A stretch of 64,000 bases of DNA from Pseudomonas citronellolis (GTDB taxonomy: Bacteria > Pseudomonadota > Gammaproteobacteria > Pseudomonadales > Pseudomonadaceae), in assembly GCF_900112375.1 (NCBI RefSeq), contig NZ_FOLS01000033.1:1-64000 (forward strand), in the 5' to 3' direction. The notes below the pieces were generated by a model. That model had not been told where the DNA came from. It did not search any database and saw only the letters and a list, made by a program, of their open reading frames with translations. Below, piece by piece: positions 50,793 through 58,456 of this stretch (position 1 is the stretch's first letter; every line of letters starts with the position of its first letter). A program made the translations under genes and the position numbers.

Positions 50793-52214
50793 ATGCAGAC
50801 CCGAATGCTGATCGACGGCGAACTGGTGGCGGGCGAGGGCGAGGCCCTGGCGGTGATCGACCCCGCCAGCGGCGAGCGCATCGCCCAGGTCCACGAGGCC
50901 AGCCCGCAACAGGTGGACGCCGCCGCCCGCGCGGCGGAGGAAGCCTTCCACCGTTACGGCCGCAGCACGCCCGCCGAACGTTCCGCCCTGTTGCTGGACA
51001 TCGCCGACGTCATCGAGGCCCACGCGCCGGAGCTGGCCGCGCTGGAAAGCGCCAACGTCGGCAAGCCCTGGCCGTCGGCGCTGGACGACGAGATGCCGCT
51101 GACCCTCGACAGCTTCCGCTTCTTCGCCGGTGCGGCGCGCACCCTGGCGGGCGTCGCCGCCGGTGAATACGTGGCGGAACACACCAGCCTGATCCGCCGC
51201 GACCCGCTGGGCCCGGTGGCGGCCATCGCGCCCTGGAACTACCCGCTGATGATGGCCGCCTGGAAGCTGGCCGCGCCGCTGGCGGCCGGCTGCACGGTGG
51301 TGCTCAAGCCCTCGGAGCTGACGCCGCTGTCGACCCTGCGCCTGGCCGAGCTGCTGCAGGACGTGGTGCCCAAGGGCGTGGTCAACGTGATCAATGGCAG
51401 AGGAGCGAGCATCGGTGATCGTCTTATCAATGCTGCTGGGATGGAAGGCGTCAGCATTACCGGATCGCCCGCCACGGGCGCCGCGGCCATGCGCGCGGCG
51501 GCGCAGCAACTGCGCCAGGTGCATCTGGAACTGGGTGGCAAGGCGCCGGTGATCGTCTACGCCGATGCCGACGTCGACAAGCTGGTCGCCACCCTGCGCG
51601 GCACCGCGTTCTTCAACGCCGGCCAGGATTGCGCGCAACCCTGCCGCCTGCTGGTGGCCGACGCGGTCTACGAGCGGGTCGTCGCCGCACTGGCCGACGC
51701 GGTGGGTTCGATACGCACCGGCGGCCCGCGCGAGGCGGGCACCGAGATGGGCCCGCTGATCAGCCAGGCGCACCGCCAGCGCGTGGCCGGCTTCGTCGAG
51801 CGCGCCCGCGGGCGGGCCGAAGTGGTGGCCGGCGGCTTCGCCGAGGAGCGTCCCGGCTTCTTCTACCGCCCCACGGTGGTGGCCAACGTCGACAACGATG
51901 CGGAGATCGCCACCTCTGAAATCTTCGGGCCGGTCGTCACGGTGTCGCGCTTCGGCGCCGGGGACGACCCCATAGCCATCGCCAACGCCGGCCGCTACGG
52001 CCTGGCCTCCTCGGTGTGGACGCGGGACAGCGCGCGGGCCATGGCCGCCAGCAGCCGCCTGCGCTACGGCTTCACCTGGGTGAACACCCACGGCGTGGCC
52101 ACGCCGGAAATGCCCTGGGCGGCCATGAAGGGTTCGGGGCACGGCTGCGACATGTCGGTGTTCGCCCTCGAAGCCTACACCGCCGTCCGCCACGTCATGT
52201 TCGCGCACGGGTGA
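50793..52214 (+). CDS. Aldehyde dehydrogenase (betaine-aldehyde/aminobutyraldehyde type)
   Basis: The 473-residue enzyme has N149 in PWNYPLMM, E246 in LELGGKAP, and the catalytic cysteine C280 in NAGQDCAQPC. The DCAQPC form is close to the DCCAGS group of betaine-aldehyde and gamma-aminobutyraldehyde dehydrogenases. It oxidises an aldehyde, for example malic semialdehyde from CntA-type cleavage. The GAGGGGAGAAGC site precedes ATG 50793, 14 bases after the BKACE stop. Codons for residues 200-224 (51390-51468) are noticeably less GC-biased than elsewhere in the gene (GATCGTCTTATCAATGCTGC), as if a patch from another source had been exchanged. The rest of the gene has normal codon use. Confidence 0.88.
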   Translation: MQTRMLIDGELVAGEGEALAVIDPASGERIAQVHEASPQQVDAAARAAEEAFHRYGRSTPAERSALLLDIADVIEAHAPELAALESANVGKPWPSALDDEMPLTLDSFRFFAGAARTLAGVAAGEYVAEHTSLIRRDPLGPVAAIAPWNYPLMMAAWKLAAPLAAGCTVVLKPSELTPLSTLRLAELLQDVVPKGVVNVINGRGASIGDRLINAAGMEGVSITGSPATGAAAMRAAAQQLRQVHLELGGKAPVIVYADADVDKLVATLRGTAFFNAGQDCAQPCRLLVADAVYERVVAALADAVGSIRTGGPREAGTEMGPLISQAHRQRVAGFVERARGRAEVVAGGFAEERPGFFYRPTVVANVDNDAEIATSEIFGPVVTVSRFGAGDDPIAIANAGRYGLASSVWTRDSARAMAASSRLRYGFTWVNTHGVATPEMPWAAMKGSGHGCDMSVFALEAYTAVRHVMFAHG

Positions 52215-52219
52215 AGGCC

Positions 52220-52969
52220 ATGGACAAGGACATCGTGATAGTGACGGGCGGCGGGCGCGGCATCGGCCAGGCCATCGTCGACCGGTTCCTCGCCCAGGGC
52301 GCGCAGGTCGCGACCTGCGGTCGGGGAGAGCGCCCGGCCGACCTGGACGAAGCGGTGCTGTGGGTACAGGCCGACGTCTCGCGCAGCGCCGATGCCGGTC
52401 GCGTGGTGAAGCGAACCCTCGAACACTTCGGCGCGCCCACCGTGCTGGTCAACAACGCCGGCGTGCAGGTGGAGAAGACCCTCGACGCGACCACCGACGA
52501 GGACTGGGAGCAGGTCATGGGCATCAACGCCAAGGGCACCTTCAACCTCTGCCGCGCCGTGCTGCCGGTCATGGCGGAGCGGGGCGGCAGCATCGTCAAC
52601 CTCGGTTCGATTTCCGGGTTGAACGCCGATCCGTCCATGGCCCTGTACAACGCCTCCAAGGCCTTCGTGCATGGCCTGACGCGCTCCATCGCCATCGACC
52701 ACGGCCCGCGCGTGCGCTGTAACGCGGTGTGCCCGGGCTGGATCATGACGGCCATGGCCGAGGACGGTTTCGCCCAGGCCCGCGACCCCGGGAAAGCCAA
52801 GGCCGACGCCCTGGCCCGGCACCCCGCCGGGCGCTTCGGCCGGCCTCGGGACGTCGCTGAACTGGTGGCCTGGCTCGCCAGTGAACAGGCCGGTTTCGTC
52901 ACCGGCCAGTGCTATGTCATCGACGGCGGCCTGACCGCCGCCTCTCCACTCCAACCGAGGTTCTTCTGA
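52220..52969 (+). CDS. SDR family oxidoreductase
   Basis: The 249-residue protein has TGGGRGIG (9-16), NNAG (about 76-79), the serine in LGSISG, and YNASK (about 143-147). There is no acidic residue after beta-2 (ATCGRGE), so NADP(H) is possible. It starts 5 bases after the aldehyde dehydrogenase stop and its own stop overlaps the next start (TGATG at 52967). It is the fourth SDR in this cluster. Together with the SDR at 49085 it may oxidise and reduce opposite stereoisomers of the 3-hydroxy acid. D-carnitine dehydrogenase is an SDR, which would fit, but the substrate remains unproven. Confidence 0.87.
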   Translation: MDKDIVIVTGGGRGIGQAIVDRFLAQGAQVATCGRGERPADLDEAVLWVQADVSRSADAGRVVKRTLEHFGAPTVLVNNAGVQVEKTLDATTDEDWEQVMGINAKGTFNLCRAVLPVMAERGGSIVNLGSISGLNADPSMALYNASKAFVHGLTRSIAIDHGPRVRCNAVCPGWIMTAMAEDGFAQARDPGKAKADALARHPAGRFGRPRDVAELVAWLASEQAGFVTGQCYVIDGGLTAASPLQPRFF

Positions 52970-53904
52970 TGCGTGAATTCCAGAATGTGGCGGTATTGGG
53001 CGCCGGTGTCATCGGTGCCAGCTGGGCGGCGTTGTTCCTGGCCTCCGGCCGTGACGTGGCGGTCTTCGACCCTGCCGAGGGGATGGAGGACGAGGTGCGC
53101 GAGTACGTGAAGAACGCCTGGCCCACCCTGGTGGAACTGGGGCTGGTGAAGGAGGGCGCGCCGGGCGAGCTGAGCTTCCACCGCAACGCGGCCGACGCGG
53201 TGAAGCACGCCGACTTCATCCAGGAAAGCGTGCCCGAGCGCATCCGGATCAAGCATGCGCTCTATGCCGAAATCGAACCGCTGCTGAAGGCCGGCGCCAT
53301 CGTCGCGTCGTCCGCCTCGGGCCTGCCGCTGAGCGAGATGCAGGCCGGCTGGCGGGACCCGTCGCGCTTCGTCCTCGGCCACCCGTTCAACCCGCCGCAC
53401 CTGATCCCGCTGGTGGAGGTCATGGGCAACCAGCGCACCGCGCAGGATGCGGTGGAGGGCGCGGAGCGCTTCTACGAGCAGGTCGGCAAGGTGACCATCC
53501 GCGTCCATCGCGAAGTCCCCGGCCACGTCGCCAACCGCCTGCAGGCCGCGCTCTGGCGCGAGGCCATCCACCTGGTGAAGATCGGCGCGGCCAGCGTCGA
53601 GGACGTCGACACCGCCATGTGGGCCGGGCCCGGCCTGCGCTGGGCGGCCATGGGGCCGACGCTGCTGTTCCACCTGGGCGGCGGGCCCGGCGGCCTGGAG
53701 TCCTTCTGCCAGAAGTACGCCGAGAGCTTCCACCGCTGGTGGGACGACCTGGGCGACCCGCGGCTGGATGCCGAGACCGCGGCGCTGCTGGTCCAGGGCG
53801 TGGCCGCCGAGTCCGCCGACGGCACCCAGGCGGAGCTTTCCCGGGCCCGCGACGAGCTGATCACTGCGATGCTCAAGACCACCGCGAACCTGCGGCGCAA
53901 GTAA
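52969..53904 (+). CDS. L-carnitine dehydrogenase-like 3-hydroxyacyl-CoA dehydrogenase family protein (CdhA-like)
   Basis: The 311-residue protein has the Rossmann motif GAGVIGASW (11-19) and the catalytic-histidine segment GHPFNPPH (137-144), the landmarks of the 3-hydroxyacyl-CoA dehydrogenase superfamily. Carnitine 3-dehydrogenases are stand-alone members of about 310-320 residues. The later GPGLRWAAMGPTLLFHLGGG is close to the CdhA pattern (G-x-G-L-R-W-x-x-M-G). It would oxidise L-carnitine or an analogue to the 3-keto form with NAD, feeding the BKACE enzyme. The start overlaps the SDR stop. A conservative label is used because gulonate dehydrogenases and related enzymes share the fold. 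Confidence 0.87.
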   Translation: MREFQNVAVLGAGVIGASWAALFLASGRDVAVFDPAEGMEDEVREYVKNAWPTLVELGLVKEGAPGELSFHRNAADAVKHADFIQESVPERIRIKHALYAEIEPLLKAGAIVASSASGLPLSEMQAGWRDPSRFVLGHPFNPPHLIPLVEVMGNQRTAQDAVEGAERFYEQVGKVTIRVHREVPGHVANRLQAALWREAIHLVKIGAASVEDVDTAMWAGPGLRWAAMGPTLLFHLGGGPGGLESFCQKYAESFHRWWDDLGDPRLDAETAALLVQGVAAESADGTQAELSRARDELITAMLKTTANLRRK

Positions 53905-53983
53905 GCCGTCGAAGTCGTTCGCAGGTTGGCGGGGCGCAAGCGCTCCGCCGGCCGTAGTCCCCGATCCAGGAGCAGAGGTCATC

Positions 53984-54937
53984 ATGTCGGTCCAACGTCT
54001 GACACTGCGGGTGGCGGAGATCGCCAGCGCCGCCCGGGACGCGCTGGTCATCGAGCTGCGCGATCCCGCCGGCGGCGAGCTGCCGGCCTTCACCCCCGGC
54101 GCGCACATCGAACTGCACCTGCCCGGCGGCCTGGTGCGCCAGTATTCGCTATGCGGCGATGCCCGGCAGCGCGACGCCTACCGCGTCGGCGTCGGCCTGG
54201 CGCCGGCCAGCCGCGGCGGTTCGCGCTACATCCACCAGCAGTTGCGCGTCGGCGACCTGCTCAGCGTCACGCCGCCGCGCAACCACTTCCCGCTGTTCGA
54301 GGACGCCGCCGAGTTCGTCTTCTTCGCCGGCGGCATCGGCATCACGCCGATTCTCTCGATGATCCACTGGTGCGAGGCGAACCGGCGCCCCTGGCGGCTG
54401 TTCTACCTGGTGCGCAGCCGCGAGCGCGCGGCCTTCCTCGACCAGCTCGCGGCCTACGGCAGCCGCGTGACCCTGCATGCCGACGAAGAGGCCGGCGGGC
54501 TGTTCGACATCGCCGGCAACCTGGCCCGCCTGCCGGCGCGGGCGCACCTCTACACCTGCGGCCCCACGCCCTTGATGCTGGCGGTGGAGGCGGCGGCCAG
54601 GGCCTTCCCCGTCGAGCAGGTGCACTTCGAATGGTTCTCGCCGCGGCAGGTGGAGAAGGCCGGGGCCGACGTGCCCTTCACCCTCAAGCTCGCGCGCAGC
54701 GGCAAGTGCCTGGAGGTGCCGGCCGAGCAGAGCATCCTGCAGGTGCTGGAGGCCAACGGCGTCTGCGTCGAGAACTCCTGCCGCGAGGGCACCTGCGGCG
54801 CCTGCGAGACCCGGGTGCTGGCCGGCATCCCCGACCACCGCGACAGCGTGCTGAGCGAGGCGGAGCGCAAGGCCAACCGTACCCTGATGGTCTGCGTGTC
54901 CCGCGCGCTTTCCGCGACGCTGGAACTGGACCTGTAA
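53984..54937 (+). CDS. Ferredoxin-type oxidoreductase, reductase of a Rieske oxygenase (VanB/CntB-like)
   Basis: The 317-residue protein has the phthalate-dioxygenase-reductase layout. The N-terminal flavin domain has RQYSLCG (52-58), GGIGITP (116-122) and the NAD part has TCGP (191-194). The C-terminal plant-type [2Fe-2S] domain has C266, C271, C274 and C304 (SCREGTCGACE). It carries electrons from NADH through flavin and iron-sulfur to the Rieske centre. It is the evident partner of the oxygenase at 47946, and the only Rieske reductase in the window, so it might also serve the enzyme at 35.7 kb. The gene is 79 bases after the CdhA-like gene. The position between CdhA- and CdhB-like genes, not beside its oxygenase, is unusual. 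Confidence 0.93.
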   Translation: MSVQRLTLRVAEIASAARDALVIELRDPAGGELPAFTPGAHIELHLPGGLVRQYSLCGDARQRDAYRVGVGLAPASRGGSRYIHQQLRVGDLLSVTPPRNHFPLFEDAAEFVFFAGGIGITPILSMIHWCEANRRPWRLFYLVRSRERAAFLDQLAAYGSRVTLHADEEAGGLFDIAGNLARLPARAHLYTCGPTPLMLAVEAAARAFPVEQVHFEWFSPRQVEKAGADVPFTLKLARSGKCLEVPAEQSILQVLEANGVCVENSCREGTCGACETRVLAGIPDHRDSVLSEAERKANRTLMVCVSRALSATLELDL

Positions 54938-54965
54938 GCCAACTCCCCCCAGAGCAGGACACGCC

Positions 54966-55427
54966 ATGCTGACCTATCGAACGCCCGTGCTGCGCGAATG
55001 GATCGACTACAACGAGCACCTGCGCGACGCTTTCTACTTCCTCATCTTCAGCTACGCCACCGATGCGCTGATGGCGCGCATCGGCCTGGACGCGGCGGGC
55101 CGGGCCGACACCGGGCACACTCTGTTCACCCTCGAAGCGCACATCAACTACCTGGCCCAGGCGAAGCTGCACGAGGCGCTGGAAGTGCGCACGTCGTTCA
55201 TCGACCGCGACCTCAAGCGCCTGCACATCGTGCACAACCTCTACCGCGAGGGCGCGGCCGAGCCCCTGGCCGTCAGCGAGCAGATGCTGATGAACATCGA
55301 CAGCCGAACCGGCAGGTCCAGCGCCTTCGCCGGGGCGGTGGATTCGCGGATTTCCGAGCTTTTCCGGCAGTTCCAGGGGGCCCGGCACCCCGGCTATTGC
55401 GGGAAGACCATCGGCATACGCCGCTGA
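54966..55427 (+). CDS. Acyl-CoA thioesterase, 4HBT family (CdhB-like betainyl-CoA thioesterase)
   Basis: The 153-residue hot-dog protein has WIDYNEHLRDAFYFLIFSYA (14-33) and the long HTLFTLEAHINYLAQAKL strand-helix (49-66), which are typical of the thioesterase gene adjacent to cdhA in P. aeruginosa. CdhB-like enzymes hydrolyse betainyl-CoA to glycine betaine and CoA. In this operon it comes after the BKACE and CdhA-like genes, as required for the product of the cleavage. The start at 54966 is 28 bases after the reductase stop, with a GAGCAGGA site. It is cytoplasmic. The assignment rests on sequence pattern and neighbours. Confidence 0.85.
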   Translation: MLTYRTPVLREWIDYNEHLRDAFYFLIFSYATDALMARIGLDAAGRADTGHTLFTLEAHINYLAQAKLHEALEVRTSFIDRDLKRLHIVHNLYREGAAEPLAVSEQMLMNIDSRTGRSSAFAGAVDSRISELFRQFQGARHPGYCGKTIGIRR

Positions 55428-55490
55428 GGCGGGCCTGCCCTGCGCAGGCGCAACCCACAAAAACAAAACCTTGCCTTGAGGATTCTCCCG

Positions 55491-56432
55491 ATGAAAGCTG
55501 CATCCCTGCTGTTCCTGGGCGCCCTGGCCGTTCTCCCCGTCGCGGCGCAGGCCGCCGAGCCCGCGCAGTGCCAACTGGTCAGGATGTCCGACCCCGGCTG
55601 GACCGACATCCAGTCCACCACCGCCATCGCCAACACCCTGCTCAAGGGCCTGGGCTACAAGACCAAGGTGACCCTGCTGGGGGTGCCGCTGACCTACAAG
55701 GCGCTGGCCGAAGGCAAGAACATGGACGTGTTCCTCGGCACCTGGATCCCGACCATGGAGCCGGACCTCAAGCCCTACCGCGACGCCGGCAGGATCGACA
55801 TCGTCCGCGTCAACCTCAAGCACGCCAAGTACACCCTGGCGGTACCGGAGGAGCTCTGGAACCGCGGGCTGAAGGACTTCGCGGACATCCCGAAATTCAA
55901 GGACGAGCTCAACGGCAAGATCTACGGCCTGGAGCCGGGCGACGGCGGCAACAATGCCGTGCTCAAGGCCATCGAGCAGAACGCCTTCGGCTTGAAGGAC
56001 GCCGGCTTCAACGTGGTGGCGTCCAGCGAGTCGGGCATGCTGTCCCAGGTCGACCGGGCCATCCGCAGGAAGAACGCGATCCTCTTCCTGGGCTGGGAAC
56101 CGCACCCGATGAACACCCGCTTCAGGATCCGCTTCCTCACCGGCGGCGACGCCTTCTTCGGCCCGGACTTCGGCGACGCCACCGTCTACACCAGCACCCG
56201 CAAGGGCTACGTGGACGAATGCCCGAACGTGGGGCAGTTGCTGAAGAACCTCAGCTTCACGCTGGACATGGAGAACACCATCATGGGCTCCATTCTGGAC
56301 GACAAGATGGAACCCGAGGACGCGGCGAAAGCCTGGCTGAAGAAGAACCCGCAGGTGCTGGAGCCGTGGTTGAAGGATGTGGCGACCGTCGATGGGAGGC
56401 CGGGGTTGGAGGCGGTCAGGGGGAGTTTGTAG
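55491..56432 (+). CDS. Periplasmic quaternary-amine binding protein (CaiX-like)
   Basis: The 313-residue product has a signal peptide (MKAASLLFLGALAVLPVAAQA, cut near residue 21) and the OpuAC/ProX-type binding fold: VRMSDPGWTDIQSTTAIAN, LLKGLGYKTKVTLLGVP, MDVFLGTWIPTMEPD, with the aromatic residues of a trimethylammonium cage. CaiX of P. aeruginosa, which binds carnitine for an ABC carrier, is encoded beside cdhCAB; this gene is at the end of the corresponding operon. No permease or ATPase lies nearby, so it probably delivers to ProVW encoded at 39.1 kb or to a transporter elsewhere. It is the last gene before a repeat island. ATG 55491 fits the signal peptide. Confidence 0.88.
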   Translation: MKAASLLFLGALAVLPVAAQAAEPAQCQLVRMSDPGWTDIQSTTAIANTLLKGLGYKTKVTLLGVPLTYKALAEGKNMDVFLGTWIPTMEPDLKPYRDAGRIDIVRVNLKHAKYTLAVPEELWNRGLKDFADIPKFKDELNGKIYGLEPGDGGNNAVLKAIEQNAFGLKDAGFNVVASSESGMLSQVDRAIRRKNAILFLGWEPHPMNTRFRIRFLTGGDAFFGPDFGDATVYTSTRKGYVDECPNVGQLLKNLSFTLDMENTIMGSILDDKMEPEDAAKAWLKKNPQVLEPWLKDVATVDGRPGLEAVRGSL

Positions 56433-57170
56433 GGGGAAGTGGTGTTGTGCCCGAAGAGCGCCCTCTCCCCAACCCTCTCCCGCAAGCGGGAGAGGGGGCT
56501 GTCCTGAGTGGGGGGGCGAATCCTGCGTCATCCTGAAGCGCCTAACCCCACCCCGTCATTCCCGCGAACGCGGGACGCGGCTCCATCGCGAACAGCGCTT
56601 GCGCTGGCCCGAAGGGGAATAACCCAGTGGCTGCGGGGTTCGCGAGCAAGCTCGCTCCTACGAAGAGCAAAAGCGGCTCAGCTCTGGCTTTGGCTCTTGG
56701 GACTTCCAGAGAAGCCTCCGAGCGCACCGAAACGCCCCTTCAGAAGGCCGAGCGAAACCGGCGCTCAGGAGGTCATGCGACATGGATGTCGCGAGAGCCT
56801 CGCGGGCTACAGGGACGTACGCTCGGGGGGGGACGCCTAGTTCGGGCCTCCGTGGCGGGGGAATTCGTGAGGGTAGCCCGGCTTCATCGGGCCCGTATGC
56901 GGGGCAAGCCTTTTTGGTTCCTTTTTGCGGGGGTGGCCTTCCACCGTTTGACAAAAGGGACTCGCCCGAGGGGGCGAAACAAAAAATCTCCGAACACTCG
57001 GTGCGGCGCGCTACACCCAAACAAGACGTCTCTGGGTTCCCGCCTTCGCGGGAATGACGGGGTGAGGTTAGGGGTGGGAGGATGGCGCCTGACCGACACG
57101 TCGCTCAGGACGGCCCCCTCTCCCTTCAGGGAGAGGGCTGGGGAGAGGGAGCCAAGGCCAGGATGTAAAC
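56433..57170. repeat. Mosaic repeat island
   Basis: No credible gene lies between the binding-protein gene and the next one. The interval begins with a CCCTCTCCCCAACCC hairpin unit (56460-56503), a CATTCCCGCGAACGCGGGA unit near 56558-56576, and then copy B of the 0.4-kb element. Near 57043-57160 another CCGCCTTCGCGGGAATGACG unit and a GGGAGAGGGCTGGGGAGAGG stretch follow. The composition mirrors the island at 37.9-38.9 kb. Confidence 0.8.
56621..57063. repeat. 0.4-kb repeated element, copy B
   Basis: It is the second copy of the block at 38361-38776, in the same orientation, with small insertions (for example CGCCTAGTTCG near 56840 and GGGGTGGCCTTCCACC near 56930) and point changes. The hairpin core GCGACATGGATGTCGC and the stretch GACAAAAGGGACTCGCCCGA are conserved. 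Both copies lie in long gaps that separate functional modules. Confidence 0.75.
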
Positions 57171-57198
57171 ACCCCCGCCAAACCAACACACCAAACGA

Positions 57199-58233
57199 TC
57201 AGCGCGCCGCCCAGGCATTGAACCGCTGCTGCAGCTGCTCCCCATGATCCGCCCAGAACGCCGCATCCATCGCCAACTGCTTGCCCAGGTTATCCGGCGC
57301 GCTGGGAAGGTCCCGGCTCTGCGCAGGCTCTATCTGCGCCGCAGCCTCGAGGTTCACCGGCCCATAGGCGATGTGGTCGGAATAGGCCTTCTGCTGCGGC
57401 TCCTGCAGCGCGAACCGGATGAACTTGCGTCCTTCCTCGGCGTGCTTGGCGCCCTTGGGAATGGCGTAGGACTCGATGTCGTAGATACCGCCGTTCCACA
57501 CCACCTTCAGGTTGCTTTCGTTCTGCACGGCGGAGATGCGCCCGTTGTACGCGGCGCTCATCACCACGTCGCCGGAGACCAGGTATTGCGGCGGTTGCGC
57601 GCCGGCTTCCCACCACTGGATGTACGGCTTGATCTCGTCGAGCTTGCGGAAGGCGCGGTCCTGGCCTTCCTTGGTGGCGAGCACGGCGTAGATGTCCTTG
57701 TACGGCACGCCGTCGGCCATCAGCGCGTACTCCAGGGTGTACATCGGGCCCTTGCGCAGCCCGCGCTTGCCCGGGTACTTCTTCACGTCCCAGAAGTCGG
57801 CCCAGCCGGTGGGCGCGGTCTTGAGCTTGTCGGCGTTGTAGGCCAGCACCGTGGACCAGACGAAGATGCCCGCGCCGCAGGTGTTGATCGCGCCCTTGAC
57901 CAGCTTGGGCGCCAGGGCGGCGATGGCCGGGTCGTCGCCGATCTCCTCCAGCAGCCCCTCGTCGCAGGCGCGCAGCAGTTCCGGCGTTTCCAGCTCCACC
58001 ACGTCCCAGGAGACGCTGCCGGTGTCGACCTGGATCTTGACCTTGGCCATCTCGCCGTTGAATTCGTCGGCAATGATCCGGCTGCCGGTCTGCGCGCTAT
58101 AGGGCTGGTAGTAGGCCTGCTGCTGCGCGTTCTTGTTCGCCCCGCCCTGGGAGGCCACGGTGAGGTCGGCCAGGGCGTGGGTGGAAAGACAAGCGATGGA
58201 AACGGCGATGACGCTGCTCAGAGACTTTGGCAT
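57199..58233 (-). CDS. ABC transporter substrate-binding protein (polyamine type, PotD/SpuD-like)
   Basis: The 344-residue product has a signal peptide (MPKSLSSVIAVSIACLSTHA, cut near 22) and the bacterial solute-binding pattern of the PotD/spermidine-putrescine class: LTVASQGGANKNAQQQAYY, SVSWDVVELETPE, QVDTGSVSWDV, and SYAIPKGAKHAEEGRKFIRF. It carries a polyamine, amino acid or amine to an ABC importer. No ATPase or permease gene is next to it. It is divergent from the PucR-type regulator over 223 bases. Its position beside PucR, cupin and FAD oxidase suggests it supplies an amine to that pathway. Start 58233 is chosen because only it gives a signal peptide. Confidence 0.88.
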   Translation of the reverse strand: MPKSLSSVIAVSIACLSTHALADLTVASQGGANKNAQQQAYYQPYSAQTGSRIIADEFNGEMAKVKIQVDTGSVSWDVVELETPELLRACDEGLLEEIGDDPAIAALAPKLVKGAINTCGAGIFVWSTVLAYNADKLKTAPTGWADFWDVKKYPGKRGLRKGPMYTLEYALMADGVPYKDIYAVLATKEGQDRAFRKLDEIKPYIQWWEAGAQPPQYLVSGDVVMSAAYNGRISAVQNESNLKVVWNGGIYDIESYAIPKGAKHAEEGRKFIRFALQEPQQKAYSDHIAYGPVNLEAAAQIEPAQSRDLPSAPDNLGKQLAMDAAFWADHGEQLQQRFNAWAAR

Positions 58234-58456
58234 TGTTATGGGCTCCGATGAGTCGAGGGAATGTCCGGTGAGGGCAATGGGCCGGGGCGCTGGACTGCGC
58301 GCGGCCTGACCTCCAGTTTCCCCAGGGCCCGGGCGCGGCGACATCAGACAGATTTACAATTCGCCAGCAGCTGGTTCATACCTTTGTATGGATTCAACGG
58401 CCCGGGGCCGATGCGATCCTCTGATTCGCTGCTGGAACCCACCTGCCGGAGGCGCC

